Translations under genes and position numbers: made by a program | In this document: positions 28,336 to 40,875 of the stretch, piece after piece | How positions within the stretch are numbered: position 1 is the stretch's first letter | Layout of the letters: the number at the start of each line of letters is the position of its first letter | Notes under the pieces: generated by a model | Seen by the model: only the letters and a program-made list of their open reading frames with translations | What the model was told of the DNA's origin: nothing | The model's database searches: none | Source of the DNA: Saccharomonospora viridis DSM 43017 | GTDB lineage: Bacteria; Actinomycetota; Actinomycetes; Mycobacteriales; Pseudonocardiaceae | DNA length: 64,000 nt | Direction: 5' to 3' | Assembly (NCBI RefSeq): GCF_000023865.1 | Contig: NC_013159.1 | Span: 434,001-498,000 of the forward strand

Positions 28336-28614
28336 TGTGTGCGGATCGATCCGCCGCCTCTTCGACCCCCGTGCCCTTCCCCGTCGCGGCGGGGGACCGG
28401 TGCTCACCGTGGAGATGATCATCGCGGGATTGACCGATGCGGTAGGGTTCCTTGCCGCAGGCTGCGTGGCCGAAGGGTCGCAGGGCGACCATCAAGGAAA
28501 TCGAGGGGTACCGGGCAGGTACGGTAGGTGTCACCGGCGTGAGGGCGATCGTCTCGACAGTCGCGCGCCGTTGTTCTTGCACGCCTAGACGTAACACCGG
28601 GGCTGTTTTCTGCG
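28336..28614. other. Gap upstream of sigD
   Basis: About 280 bases presumed to carry the sigD promoter; no convincing gene and no recognised operator. Confidence 0.4.
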
Positions 28615-29187
28615 ATGACCAACGTGGGGGATGGACTGGACGAGTCAGTCGCCGCCGCTGTCGAGGGGGATCCCCAGGCAGTCGAGCGGCTGCTGGCCGC
28701 TATCCGTCCTCTTGTGGTGCGGTACTGCCGCGCCAGGGTTGGCAGGCAGGAACGTTCGTTCACGTCGGCGGACGACGTGGCCCAGGAGGTGTGTCTCGCG
28801 GTGCTCACGGCGTTGCCTTCGTACCGTGATCAAGGCCGCCCCTTCCTGGCTTTCGTCTACGGAATCGCCCAGCACAAGGTCGCCGACGCGCATCGGGCGG
28901 CGTCCCGCAACCGCGCGGAGCCGGTCGCCGATATACCGGACGAGATCGAGGGCGATATCGGCCCTGAGCAGCGTGCCCTGCGGGGCGAGTTGAACGAGCG
29001 AATGTCGCAGTTGTTGCAGGTGCTGCCGGAAAAACAACGCGAGATCGTGGTGTTGCGGGTGGTTGTCGGTCTGTCTGCGGAGGAGACCGCCGAAGCTGTC
29101 GGATCGACGCCCGGGGCGGTCAGGGTCGCCCAGCATCGCGCCCTCGCGCGGCTGCGCAAAGCGCTGGCCGCTGAGGAGGTGGTCTGA
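28615..29187 (+). CDS. sigD: ECF RNA polymerase sigma factor SigD
   Basis: A 190-residue ECF sigma factor. Region 2 includes DDVAQEVCLAVLTALPSYRDQGRPFLAFVYGIAQHKVADAHR; region 4 includes LQVLPEKQREIVVLRVVVGLSAEETAEAVGSTPGAVRVAQHRALARLRK. Gene order with the Rv3415c-like gene upstream and the rsdA anti-sigma gene overlapping its stop matches mycobacterial sigD (Rv3414c). Its activity is expected to be held by the neighbouring membrane anti-sigma factor. Confidence 0.93.
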   Translation: MTNVGDGLDESVAAAVEGDPQAVERLLAAIRPLVVRYCRARVGRQERSFTSADDVAQEVCLAVLTALPSYRDQGRPFLAFVYGIAQHKVADAHRAASRNRAEPVADIPDEIEGDIGPEQRALRGELNERMSQLLQVLPEKQREIVVLRVVVGLSAEETAEAVGSTPGAVRVAQHRALARLRKALAAEEVV

Positions 29188-30185
29188 TGACGGAACGCGA
29201 CGGTGTCGGCGGCGATAACCACGAAACCGAGTTCGAGACCGACGCCCTGGGAACCGATGAGACGCCGGCCGATTCGGCCGACTCCGCCGATCCAGTCCAT
29301 CGTGCCCAGTCCTCCGCTTTCGCCGGGGACGACGCCGGGATGGTGGATCTGTCGGCGATTCAGGCGGACGACGCTCTGCTCGACGCCCTTGGCGCTGCCG
29401 ACTCCAGGGTCGACGACGAACTGGGGAACCAAGAGCTCAGCGCATTGCTGTTGGCCTGGCGTCGTGACGTGGACAGCGAGGCCATCCCCGAACTCGTCGA
29501 CACGCAATCGGCCGTGACGACCGTGAAGACCGCTGTCGCGGCCCGGAACGGGAGGGGGCGCGGGCGTCGACGCATGCTGGTCCCCGTCGCCGCCGCGGCC
29601 GCCGTCTTGGCGATCGGCTTCACCGGTACGGCTCTGGCCGCTCGTAGCGCGGAGCCCGGTGACACCTTGTGGGGGCTGAGCAAGGTGCTCTACTCCGACC
29701 ACGCGCGTTCGGTGGAGGCGGCGGCATCGGTGCGTACCGATCTCGACGCGGCGCACCTCGCCATCGCGCAGGAACGTTACGGGGATGCCCGCCGCGCGTT
29801 GGAGGAGGCCGAGGCCGCGCTGAGTGAGGTGACCGGGGAGGACGAGCTGGCACGACTGCGGGCTCGGCACATGGAGCTGATGGCCCAGCTCGAGGAGCCC
29901 GGACAGTCGGAGCCGGAGCACACGTCACCCGCCTCGTCGAGCAGTTCGTCGAGCTCCTCGGGATCGCGGACCTCCACGACACCGGGCAAGCCGCACGAGT
30001 CCTCGCAGGACGACGTGCCGCCGGAGCTGGACGAGACGTCGTCGATCCCCACCACCGAACCCTCGACGTCACCGACGGACTCGACGACACCGAGCACGCC
30101 GCCGGAGGAAAGCCCGACCGAGGACGGGTCGGACAGCCGTTCCGACACGTCGCGTACCGAGGAGACGTCCGGCCTGATCGGCTGA
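29187..30185 (+). CDS. rsdA: Membrane anti-sigma-D factor RsdA
   Basis: A 332-residue single-pass membrane protein. The cytoplasmic region around residues 55-100 (LSAIQADDALLDALG...LSALLLAWRRDVDSEAIPEL) corresponds to the SigD-binding segment. A basic patch (RGRGRRR) precedes a transmembrane helix at about 130-151. The extracytoplasmic part has a short helical domain and then a long Ser/Thr/Pro/Glu-rich tail. ATG overlaps the sigD stop by one base. Homologue of Rv3413c; regulated degradation would release SigD. Confidence 0.88.
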   Translation: MTERDGVGGDNHETEFETDALGTDETPADSADSADPVHRAQSSAFAGDDAGMVDLSAIQADDALLDALGAADSRVDDELGNQELSALLLAWRRDVDSEAIPELVDTQSAVTTVKTAVAARNGRGRGRRRMLVPVAAAAAVLAIGFTGTALAARSAEPGDTLWGLSKVLYSDHARSVEAAASVRTDLDAAHLAIAQERYGDARRALEEAEAALSEVTGEDELARLRARHMELMAQLEEPGQSEPEHTSPASSSSSSSSSGSRTSTTPGKPHESSQDDVPPELDETSSIPTTEPSTSPTDSTTPSTPPEESPTEDGSDSRSDTSRTEETSGLIG

Positions 30186-30190
30186 GAGCA

Positions 30191-30222
30191 CGAAACGCCC
30201 TCCGGCACCGGAGGGCGTTTCG
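30191..30222. terminator. Bidirectional terminator between rsdA and the DUF5319 gene
   Basis: A near-perfect 32-base palindrome cgaaacgccctccgg...gagggcgtttcg, with A and T tracts inside the arms, serves both convergent genes. Confidence 0.88.
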
Positions 30223-30244
30223 TGTCGGAGGGTCGGCGTGCCGA

Positions 30245-30637
30245 CTACCGAGCGTTCTCGTTCTCGGTTGCGGTGATGCCGTCCGCGAACCCTCGGCAGT
30301 ACTCCCATGTGACGTAGGCTGCGGGATTGGGGTCGTAGGCCGGTTCGTGCGGCCGCATTTGTCCGTCTGTCAACAGTTGCTCGAGACTGGCGCGGAGCAA
30401 ATGCCAATCGTGGTAGTGCGGTTGTTCGCACTCCATGCAATCCACGACGATGCCCCTGATGCCGCGTGGCTCCAGCAGCGCCTGGTAGACGGTGAGGTCC
30501 GACAGGTCCGTGAGCAGCTCAGACCGCTCTTCCGGACTCAGCGGCTCTGCCGGGGGCTCGTCGAAGGCCGCGAACTCCTTCGCGGGGTCGTTCGGGTCAT
30601 CAGCGAACGGATCCGGGGGCAACACTTCGTGTGGCAC
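30245..30637 (-). CDS. DUF5319 family protein (Rv3412-like)
   Basis: About 130 acidic residues: LPPDPFADDPNDPAKEFAAFDEPP, SELLTDLSDLTVYQALLEPRGIRGIVVDCMECEQPHYHDWHLLR, RPHEPAYDPNPAAYVTWEYCRGFADG. The CMEC plus PHYHDW cluster could bind a metal, but this is inference. Position between rsdA and guaB matches Rv3412. The GTG at 30637 is preferred to the longer open frame because the conserved part starts there; GTG 30625 is an alternative. Function unknown. Confidence 0.85.
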   Translation of the reverse strand: MPHEVLPPDPFADDPNDPAKEFAAFDEPPAEPLSPEERSELLTDLSDLTVYQALLEPRGIRGIVVDCMECEQPHYHDWHLLRASLEQLLTDGQMRPHEPAYDPNPAAYVTWEYCRGFADGITATENENAR

Positions 30638-30711
30638 GATCCAGCACGGTACCGGGCCAGCCCCGGGGTGCGTCCAGATACCATCGCTAACAGGTCCGCA
30701 TATCCGTCTGA

Positions 30712-32292
<1,581 letters not shown>

Positions 32293-32421
32293 CCCGTCGC
32301 GGACCGTTCCGCGGCGGGGCGGGCCGAAGTGGCCACTGGTCGGTGGCTCCCGTGTTCTCGTGATTCACATTTCCACGACCTCTTACGGCGACCTCGCGGT
32401 CGAAAACAGAAGGGACTTCAC

Positions 32422-33555
32422 GTGCGGGATCTGGTCGAGATCGGCATGGGCCGGACGGCACGGCGGGCGTACGACTTCGACGACATCGACATCGTGCCGT
32501 CACGACGTACGCGCTCGTCGAAGGTCGTGTCCACCGCCTGGCAGATCGACGCCTACCGATTCGACCTGCCGTTGGTGACCCACCCGACCGATGCCGTGGT
32601 CTCGCCCGACACCGCGGTGTCGATCGGCAGGCTCGGCGGTCTCGGTGTCCTCAACGCCGAGGGGCTCTGGGCGCGGCACGCCGACGCGGAGCAGGCGCTC
32701 GCCCGGGTGGTGGACCTGGCGCGCAAGGGTGCCGACTGGGCCGAGCTGGGTGCGTTGTTGCAGGAATTGCACGCGGCGCCGATCCAGCCGGAACTGCTGA
32801 CGGAGGCCATCCGCACGGTGCGTGACTCGGGCGTGACGGTGGCGGCGCGGGTGAGTCCACAGCACGCGGCCGAGTTGACACCGATCCTGTTGAGCGCGGG
32901 CGTCGAGGTGTTGATGGTCCAGGGCACGATCGTGTCCGCGGAGCACGTGGCCCGTGACGACGACCCGTTGAACCTCAAGGAGTTCATCTCCAACCTGGAT
33001 GTCCCTGTGATCGCCGGTGGGGTCAGCGACTACCGCACGGCCATGCACCTGATGCGTACCGGTGCGGCCGGGGTGATCGTCGGCCACGGTCACACCCCGG
33101 GGGTGACGAGCACGGACCGGGTGCTCGGCATCGGGGTGCCGATGGCGACCGCCGTCATCGACGCGGCCGCCGCGCGCCGCGATTACCTGGACGAGACGGG
33201 CGGCCGGTACGTTCATGTGCTCGCCGACGGCGGGATGACGTGCAGTGGGGACATCGCTAAGGCCATCGCGTGTGGAGCGGACGCCGTCCTGTTGGGCGCT
33301 CCGCTCGCGGCGACCCGGGAGGCTCCCGGTAAGGGGCTGTACTGGACGGCGGCCGCGGCGCACCCGTCCCTGCCGCGGTCACGGGTGGCACCGGGGCCGA
33401 ACCGCGACGTGGACCTCAAGACCCTGTTGCACGGCCCGTCGTCCGATCCGGAAGGTGTCGTGAACCTGTTCGGCGCTCTCCGCCGGGCGATGGCCAAGAC
33501 GGGTTACTCCGACCTGAAGGAGTTCCAGAAGGTCGAACTGACCGTGCGTGCTTGA
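32422..33555 (+). CDS. guaB3: GuaB3 family IMP dehydrogenase-related protein
   Basis: 377 residues with the IMPDH barrel but no CBS domains. FDDIDIVPSRRTRSSKVVSTAWQID is characteristic of actinobacterial GuaB3. The catalytic-loop region reads GHGHTPGVTSTDRV in place of GPGSICTTR, so the usual catalytic Cys is absent. [23 protein letters not shown] is conserved. GTG 32422 with agaaggga upstream. Its reaction is not established by sequence; a purine-nucleotide substrate is likely. Confidence 0.92.
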   Translation: MRDLVEIGMGRTARRAYDFDDIDIVPSRRTRSSKVVSTAWQIDAYRFDLPLVTHPTDAVVSPDTAVSIGRLGGLGVLNAEGLWARHADAEQALARVVDLARKGADWAELGALLQELHAAPIQPELLTEAIRTVRDSGVTVAARVSPQHAAELTPILLSAGVEVLMVQGTIVSAEHVARDDDPLNLKEFISNLDVPVIAGGVSDYRTAMHLMRTGAAGVIVGHGHTPGVTSTDRVLGIGVPMATAVIDAAAARRDYLDETGGRYVHVLADGGMTCSGDIAKAIACGADAVLLGAPLAATREAPGKGLYWTAAAAHPSLPRSRVAPGPNRDVDLKTLLHGPSSDPEGVVNLFGALRRAMAKTGYSDLKEFQKVELTVRA

Positions 33556-33627
33556 GTCACGGGTGGCGATAACCAGCCGGTAACTTACCTCTAGTCAGAA
33601 AGGTGCGCCCGGTCTACGCTCTTACCT

Positions 33628-35340
33628 GTGACTGGGCGTAACACCTTTCCTGTGGACTACGACGTCGTAGTCGTCGGTTCGGGCTTCGGCGGTAGCGTCG
33701 CCGCTCTGCGATTGACGGAGAAGGGCTACCGCGTCGCGGTCATCGAGGCCGGTCGCCGGTTCGCGGACGACGAGTTCGCCAAAACCTCCTGGGATCTACG
33801 CCGTTACCTGTGGGCACCCCGCCTCGGCTGTTTCGGCATCCAGCGCGTTCACCTGCTCAAGGACGTCATGGTGTTGGCGGGGGCGGGTGTCGGCGGGGGT
33901 TCGCTCGTCTACGCCAACACGCTGTACCGACCGCTGAAGCCGTTCTACACGGACCGGCAGTGGGCGCACATCACCGACTGGGAGGCCGAGCTGGCCCCGT
34001 ACTACGACCAGGCATCCCGCATGCTCGGTGTGGTCACCAACCCCACGGTGACACCGTCGGACGAGGTGATGCGCAAGGTCGCCGCCGACATGGGGGTCGA
34101 GGACACCTACCACCCGACACCGGTCGGCGTGTACTTCGGTGAGCCCGGTCGCACGGTGTCGGACCCGTACTTCGGCGGTATCGGACCGGAGCGGACAGGA
34201 TGCACCGAATGCGGCGCCTGTATGACCGGATGCCGCGTCGGCGCCAAGAACACGTTGGTGAAGAACTACCTGTATCTCGCGGAACGCAACGGCGCCAAGG
34301 TCATCCCGTTGACCACGGTGACGGCCGTGCGCCCTCGCGGCGACGGCACGTTCGAAGTGGACATCCGCAAGACCGGCACGTCCTCGCGCCGGTTCCGGCA
34401 CACGCTCACCGCCGGCCACGTGGTGCTGGCCGCGGGCACGTGGGGCACGCAGCGGCTGCTGCACGACATGCGCGACAAGGGTGTGCTGCCCCGGCTGTCC
34501 GCACGACTCGGTGAACTGACGCGCACGAACTCCGAGGCCATCGTCGGTGCGGGGCGGCCCACCGTCGACCCGGAGAACGACTACAGCCGCGGGGTGGCCA
34601 TCACGTCGTCGATCCACCCCGACGAGAACACCCACATCGAACCCGTGCGCTACGGCAAGGGCAGCAACGCGATGAGTCTGTTGCAGACCATCGCCACCGA
34701 CGGCTCGTCGCCGGTGCCGCGTTGGAAACAGGCGTTGCGGTTCGTGTGCAAACACCCGATCCAGACGCTCAGGCTGTTGAACGGTTACCGGTGGAGTGAA
34801 CGCACGGTGATCCTGCTGGTGATGCAGAGTCTGGACAACTCCATCACCACCTACACCAAGCGAGGCTGGTTCGGACGTCGCAAGTACACGTCGAAACAGG
34901 GGCACGGAAAGCCCAATCCGACCTTCATCCCCGCGGGGCACAAGGCGAATCAGCTCACGGCCAAACACATCGACGGGGTCGCGGGTGGTACCTGGGGTGA
35001 GATCTTCAACATCCCGTTGACGGCGCATTTCATCGGTGGCGCACCCATCGGAACCGACCCCGACAACGGCGTCATCGATCCGTACCACCGGGTGTTCAAC
35101 TACCCGAACCTGCACGTCGTGGACGGTGCCGCCATCACGGCCAACCTCGGGGTGAACCCGTCGCTGACCATCGCCGCTCAGGCCGAGCGCGCGTTCTCGT
35201 TCTGGCCGAACAAGGGTGAGGCCGATCCGCGCCCCGATCAGCGTGAGGGGTACAAGCGGATCGCGCCCGTCGCTCCGAAGAATCCGGTGGTGCCCGCGGA
35301 CGCGCCGGGAGCGCTGCGGTTGCCGATCACTCCCAAGTGA
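33628..35340 (+). CDS. choD: GMC-type flavoprotein oxidoreductase, ChoD-like
   Basis: 570 residues. FAD-binding motif VVVGSGFGGSVAALRL (residues 14-29), glycine-rich GAGVGGGSLVYANTLYRP, and C-terminal VVDGAAITANLGVNPSLTIAAQAER. Position between guaB3 and guaA matches M. tuberculosis Rv3409c (choD), annotated as cholesterol oxidase. Residues 192-202 read CTECGACMTGC, a CxxCxxCxxxC pattern like a [4Fe-4S] ligand set, unusual for a simple FAD alcohol oxidase; a dehydrogenase passing electrons onward is possible. No Tat or Sec signal is visible, so it is probably cytoplasmic. Confidence 0.88.
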   Translation: MTGRNTFPVDYDVVVVGSGFGGSVAALRLTEKGYRVAVIEAGRRFADDEFAKTSWDLRRYLWAPRLGCFGIQRVHLLKDVMVLAGAGVGGGSLVYANTLYRPLKPFYTDRQWAHITDWEAELAPYYDQASRMLGVVTNPTVTPSDEVMRKVAADMGVEDTYHPTPVGVYFGEPGRTVSDPYFGGIGPERTGCTECGACMTGCRVGAKNTLVKNYLYLAERNGAKVIPLTTVTAVRPRGDGTFEVDIRKTGTSSRRFRHTLTAGHVVLAAGTWGTQRLLHDMRDKGVLPRLSARLGELTRTNSEAIVGAGRPTVDPENDYSRGVAITSSIHPDENTHIEPVRYGKGSNAMSLLQTIATDGSSPVPRWKQALRFVCKHPIQTLRLLNGYRWSERTVILLVMQSLDNSITTYTKRGWFGRRKYTSKQGHGKPNPTFIPAGHKANQLTAKHIDGVAGGTWGEIFNIPLTAHFIGGAPIGTDPDNGVIDPYHRVFNYPNLHVVDGAAITANLGVNPSLTIAAQAERAFSFWPNKGEADPRPDQREGYKRIAPVAPKNPVVPADAPGALRLPITPK

Positions 35341-35454
35341 CGTGCTTTTCGACGTCGCTCGGGTGCTGTTCGTAACGGGCAACCTGCAGTCGAGGCCGGA
35401 GAACCCGCCTGCGACGATGAAGGGGCCAGTTTCTTACTGCCAGGAGGTCCGACA

Positions 35455-36999
<1,545 letters not shown>

Positions 37000-37027
37000 C
37001 CGTAGCTCGTCCGGGGGTGGATAAGCG

Positions 37028-37810
37028 GTGTGGATCGTGGGCGTGGTGCTGCTCATCGTCGCGGTGGTCGCCTTCTTCTACATGAAGCACACGCGTAGCG
37101 AACTGCACGCCATGATCGGCACGGAGACGCTGTCGATCCCACAGCTGGAGCAGTATCGGCAGGCGTCCGACGAGGTGGGCGGTAGGGGAGCTTTCCGGAA
37201 GACCGCGGAGGTCGTGGGCGCCGCACACCCCGGTCCGCACGGCCCGTTGAAGGCGGAACTGTCCAAGACCGAATGCGTGTGGTACCGCTACCGCATCGAT
37301 CGGCACTACGAGGTCATCGAGTACCGGGACGGCAAGCGTCACCGCCGCAAGCGCACCGAGCGGGTCGCCGAGCACACCTCCGCCCAGAACTACGCGGTGA
37401 TAGATGAGGAAGGCCGCACCATCGGCGTCGACCCGAACGGCACCAAACCCGACTCTGTCGAGCAGACGGTGAGCCGGTTCGAACCTCACCGCGGCAACTC
37501 TCAGAGCATCGAGCTGTTCGGCTTCAAGCTGCCCACGATGTTGGGACGTGGTGACAGCACGATCGGATACGACTACAAGGAGTGGGTCATCCGACCGGGC
37601 CAACGTCTCTACATCCTCGGCGAGGTACACGACCGGTTCGGCCCGCTCATGATCGGTAAACCCGCCCAGGGCGGTCACTTCATCATCTCCACGCGCACTG
37701 AGGAGGAACTGCGGGCGAGCCGGGTGAAGCGGCACAAACTGCTGGCGATCACCGTGATCACCAGCTTCGTGCTCGGATGGGTGTTGCTCATCGCCGATCT
37801 GCTCCGCTGA
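37028..37810 (+). CDS. Two-TM membrane protein with GIDE-type domain
   Basis: 260 residues: N-terminal TM helix (1-18, WIVGVVLLIVAVVAFFYM), a soluble domain with ECVWYRYRIDRHYEV...AEHTSAQNYAVIDEEGRTIGVDPNG and DYKEWVIRPGQRLYILGEVHD, and a C-terminal TM helix (about 238-256). The soluble part matches the GIDE/BAM domain pattern of mitochondrial MUL1 relatives, here without a RING. Located at the membrane; function unknown. Confidence 0.75.
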   Translation: MWIVGVVLLIVAVVAFFYMKHTRSELHAMIGTETLSIPQLEQYRQASDEVGGRGAFRKTAEVVGAAHPGPHGPLKAELSKTECVWYRYRIDRHYEVIEYRDGKRHRRKRTERVAEHTSAQNYAVIDEEGRTIGVDPNGTKPDSVEQTVSRFEPHRGNSQSIELFGFKLPTMLGRGDSTIGYDYKEWVIRPGQRLYILGEVHDRFGPLMIGKPAQGGHFIISTRTEEELRASRVKRHKLLAITVITSFVLGWVLLIADLLR

Positions 37811-37826
37811 CGGACCGGCTGGACCG

Positions 37827-38051
37827 TCAGCTCTTGTCCTTGCGCGGCCGCATCGACATCACCAGCATCAGCAGTCCGACGGCGACCGCGGCGCCCGCCA
37901 GTACCCACCGCAGATCGACGTGCGCCAGCCACACGTCGGCGTCGGTGAGGAGATAGACCGACACGAGCAGCGTGGCGACCCCGAGCAGCAAGGTGGGCAC
38001 GTCGACGGTGCGGGACGGCTTCCGGCTTTGCGGATCGTTGTGGTCACTCAT
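37827..38051 (-). CDS. Small two-TM membrane protein
   Basis: 74 residues with two hydrophobic helices (VPTLLLGVATLLVSVYLLTD and WVLAGAAVAVGLLMLVMSM) and a basic end RPRKDKS. Its ATG overlaps the 3' end of the upstream PspC gene by 8 bases, so the two are co-expressed. Function unknown; possibly an accessory of the PspC protein. Confidence 0.7.
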   Translation of the reverse strand: MSDHNDPQSRKPSRTVDVPTLLLGVATLLVSVYLLTDADVWLAHVDLRWVLAGAAVAVGLLMLVMSMRPRKDKS

Positions 38052-39300
38052 GGAACACCTCCACGTTCCCCACCACCGCGTGCGCTGTCACCGTGATCTT
38101 GAGACCGTCCTCACCGCCGGTTCCGCGGTGCACACCGGTGATCTCGGGAACGTCGATGCCGGACTGCACCTGGTCGAAGCAGGACATGGTGCCGGCCGAC
38201 GTTTCACAGCGGTACGTGACCTCGGCGTCCGCCGGGACACGCACGATGACGTTGCCCACGCCGGTGCGCACGGTCGTCTCCACCGGATCGGTGCCGGTGA
38301 GTTCGGTGAGGTCGAGTTCGACCTCACCCACCGTGCGTTCGTAAACGGGCTGTACCTGCTCAACCGACCTGGGTGTGGCGGTCAGTTCGCCGACCCCACC
38401 CCCGACGTAGTTGACGGGGACGACGCTCGCCGCGATTCCCACCAACGCCAGTGGAGTGGCCAGCCACGCCAGTCCTCGTCCTCCCCCGAAGAACGAGCCG
38501 ACCAGCATTCCGAGGGCCAGCACGGCGAGCACCAGACCGACCACGTGCACCGGGGTGAACCAGGGCACGCCCGTGACGGCGAGCGCCGTTCCCGCCCCTC
38601 CGACCGCCAACGCCACACCGGTCGTCGCGAAGCCGACCTTGGAATTACGACGTGGCGGCGCGGGCGGTGGCGGCGGAGCGGGCGTGACGGGATCGGGCAG
38701 TCGCCAACCCAGTGGGTCTGCCCCGAGCGCATCCCACGTGGGTGAGACCTGCGATACGGACGGTCCCCACACACCCGTACCGCCGTTCGTTCCCGCGGAC
38801 GTGCTGCGCATGGCCGTGGGAATCGTGGGAACCGGGCGACGGAACTGCCCCCTGCTGCGGTGCAGCAGGTACAGCCCCGCCGCGACGAGCGCCGCACCGA
38901 TGAGGGCGCTCCCGTCGATCCAGCTCCCCTCGAACGCCCATCCCGAAGCCGGGATCAGCGCTATGCACAGAAACAGCGCGAACCCCTTGGACATCGAACT
39001 GCGCCCTTGCCCGAAGAGGCTTTCCACCCCCGACACCTCGTCGTCCTCCTCGGCGAAGAACAGCCAGCCCAACAGGTAGAGCGGAAGTCCGATGCCGTTG
39101 AACACCGCCAAGACGACGAACAGCACCCGGATCACGGTCGGGTCGACGCCGTACCGGTTGCCGATACCGGCCGCCACACCCGCCAGTTTGCGGCCGTGAG
39201 CAGGGCGTCTGGGTCGCGAGACCCAGAAGTCTTTCACCGTCTCCTCGAAGCCCTCCAGCTGCTTCGAGGTGTTGGATGTGGTGTTCATGCCGAACAGCAT
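38044..39300 (-). CDS. PspC domain membrane protein with LiaF-like C terminus
   Basis: 418 residues. The N-terminal PspC domain has RKLAGVAAGIGNRYGVDPTVIRVLFVVLAVFNGIGLPLYLLGWLFF (about 37-82). Further TM helices follow in the middle. The soluble C-terminal part (VGEVELDLTELTGTDPVETTVRTGVGNVIVRVPADAEV) resembles the LiaF/DUF4097 beta-structure of cell-envelope stress sensors. Divergent from a PspC histidine kinase 120 bases away, so the two likely form one envelope-stress module. Starts at 39300 and 39288 are both possible; neither has a clear ribosome-binding site. Confidence 0.83.
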   Translation of the reverse strand: MLFGMNTTSNTSKQLEGFEETVKDFWVSRPRRPAHGRKLAGVAAGIGNRYGVDPTVIRVLFVVLAVFNGIGLPLYLLGWLFFAEEDDEVSGVESLFGQGRSSMSKGFALFLCIALIPASGWAFEGSWIDGSALIGAALVAAGLYLLHRSRGQFRRPVPTIPTAMRSTSAGTNGGTGVWGPSVSQVSPTWDALGADPLGWRLPDPVTPAPPPPPAPPRRNSKVGFATTGVALAVGGAGTALAVTGVPWFTPVHVVGLVLAVLALGMLVGSFFGGGRGLAWLATPLALVGIAASVVPVNYVGGGVGELTATPRSVEQVQPVYERTVGEVELDLTELTGTDPVETTVRTGVGNVIVRVPADAEVTYRCETSAGTMSCFDQVQSGIDVPEITGVHRGTGGEDGLKITVTAHAVVGNVEVFHE

Positions 39301-39420
39301 GCGTTACGGAAACGGGTCGTACATCGGGGAGGAACCCTGAACCTTGCCGGTTGAGAGACTCGGTATCCGGGTTCGACTCAGGGGTTTCCCCGATGAAGGG
39401 ACAGCCGGGGGCATGTGACG

Positions 39421-40875
39421 ATGGCGGATGTGGAGGAACAGAGGACGGACGAGCACGCACCTCGGACGAAGGTGATGTCGGCTGAGGGTGCCGATGCGTT
39501 CGCCGATCCGTCCTCGACACAGGCGAAAGCCGCGGCTGATCCGGGGACGGGCGTGTCCTCGGGGGCGTCCCGTAGCGGGGACTCCGGTGCGATGGGGGAG
39601 CCGGACGACCAACCGAAGATGTATCGGCGTCGTACGGGCCGGGTTCTCGCGGGCGTTGCCGGGGGTCTTGCCGATCACCTCGGCGTCAACGTGCTGTGGG
39701 TGCGGGCGACGTTCGCGGTGCTCTCGGCCTTCGGGGGCATGGGGGTGGTCATCTACGGGATGCTGTGGGCGTTCGTCCCCCAACGGTCGGGGGACGAGGC
39801 GACCGCTCCCGAATCGGCGAAGGAACGACAGCAGGCATACGGGCTGATCGCGCTCGGCATCGGGTTGACGTTCGCCGGCGGTGCGCTCACCGGTGTGTTC
39901 GGCGGTTGGGTGGGGGTGCCGCTCGCCGCCGCGCTCGTCGGTGCGGCCGTCGTGTGGCGCGAGGCCGACGAGTCGCAGCGCAGCCGCTGGCGGGACGGTG
40001 CGCGTTCGGGGGTCACGGGACTCTTCGGCGACGGTGGTGTACGTGCCGTCGTACGGGTGCTCGCCGGGTCGGCGCTCGTGATCACCGGTATCGGTGTGGT
40101 CGTGTTCCGGGGCGGGAGCTTCGACCAGGTCCAGTTCGCGCTGATCGCGGTGGTGGCCACGCTGGTCGGGGTGGCTGTGCTGACCGTGCCTTTCTGGTTG
40201 CGGATGGTGCGAGACCTCGGCGAGGAGCGGCGCGCGAGGATCCGCACCGAGGAACGGGCCGAGATCGCCGCCCACCTGCACGACTCCGTGCTCCAGACGC
40301 TCGCGTTGATCCAGAAGCAGGCCGACTCGCCGCGCGAGGTGGCGAGGCTGGCGCGTAGCCAGGAACGGCAGCTGCGGCAGTGGCTGTACGGCCCTTCCGG
40401 CTACGGGGTGTCGAGGTCCGGGGCGGACACATCGGGAACAGAGACACAGCACCGGGCCCGTACGTTGTCCGAGACGTTGGCCGAGGCGTGCGGCGAGGTG
40501 GAGGATGCGTTCGCGATCTCGGTGCAGCACGTGGTCGTCGGTGGCGAGGTGGAGGTCGACGAACGGTTGACGGCGTTGGTCCAGGCGGCGCGGGAAGCGA
40601 TCGTGAACGCGGCCAAACACGCGGGTGTCGACGAGGTCAGCGTGTACGCCGAGGTGGAACCGGAATCGGTCACGGTGTTCGTGCGCGACCGGGGTAAGGG
40701 TTTCGACCCCGACGCCGTGCCCGCCGACCGGCATGGGCTCGCGGATTCGATCCGGGGCAGGATGGAGCGTAACGGCGGCCGATGCCGGTTGCGTACCGCG
40801 CCGGGAGAAGGCACCGAGGTGCAATTGGAGGTACCGCGCAGGGCTGCGGACCGGAGCGCTCAGGGGGCGACGTGA
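39421..40875 (+). CDS. PspC-domain sensor histidine kinase (NarL/LiaS class)
   Basis: 484 residues. A disordered acidic N terminus (1-65) leads to a PspC domain (68-120, RRTGRVLAGVAGGLADHLGVN), several TM helices to about 260, then the HisKA_3 dimerisation helix EERAEIAAHLHDSVLQTLALIQ with His287 as the likely phosphorylation site. The HATPase domain has AREAIVNAAKHAGV (N box), VRDRGKGFDP and GLADSIRGRMERNGG. GTG 39415 is an alternative start. It overlaps the response regulator gene by 4 bases; the PspC domain probably senses membrane state or binds the divergent PspC protein. Confidence 0.88.
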   Translation: MADVEEQRTDEHAPRTKVMSAEGADAFADPSSTQAKAAADPGTGVSSGASRSGDSGAMGEPDDQPKMYRRRTGRVLAGVAGGLADHLGVNVLWVRATFAVLSAFGGMGVVIYGMLWAFVPQRSGDEATAPESAKERQQAYGLIALGIGLTFAGGALTGVFGGWVGVPLAAALVGAAVVWREADESQRSRWRDGARSGVTGLFGDGGVRAVVRVLAGSALVITGIGVVVFRGGSFDQVQFALIAVVATLVGVAVLTVPFWLRMVRDLGEERRARIRTEERAEIAAHLHDSVLQTLALIQKQADSPREVARLARSQERQLRQWLYGPSGYGVSRSGADTSGTETQHRARTLSETLAEACGEVEDAFAISVQHVVVGGEVEVDERLTALVQAAREAIVNAAKHAGVDEVSVYAEVEPESVTVFVRDRGKGFDPDAVPADRHGLADSIRGRMERNGGRCRLRTAPGEGTEVQLEVPRRAADRSAQGAT

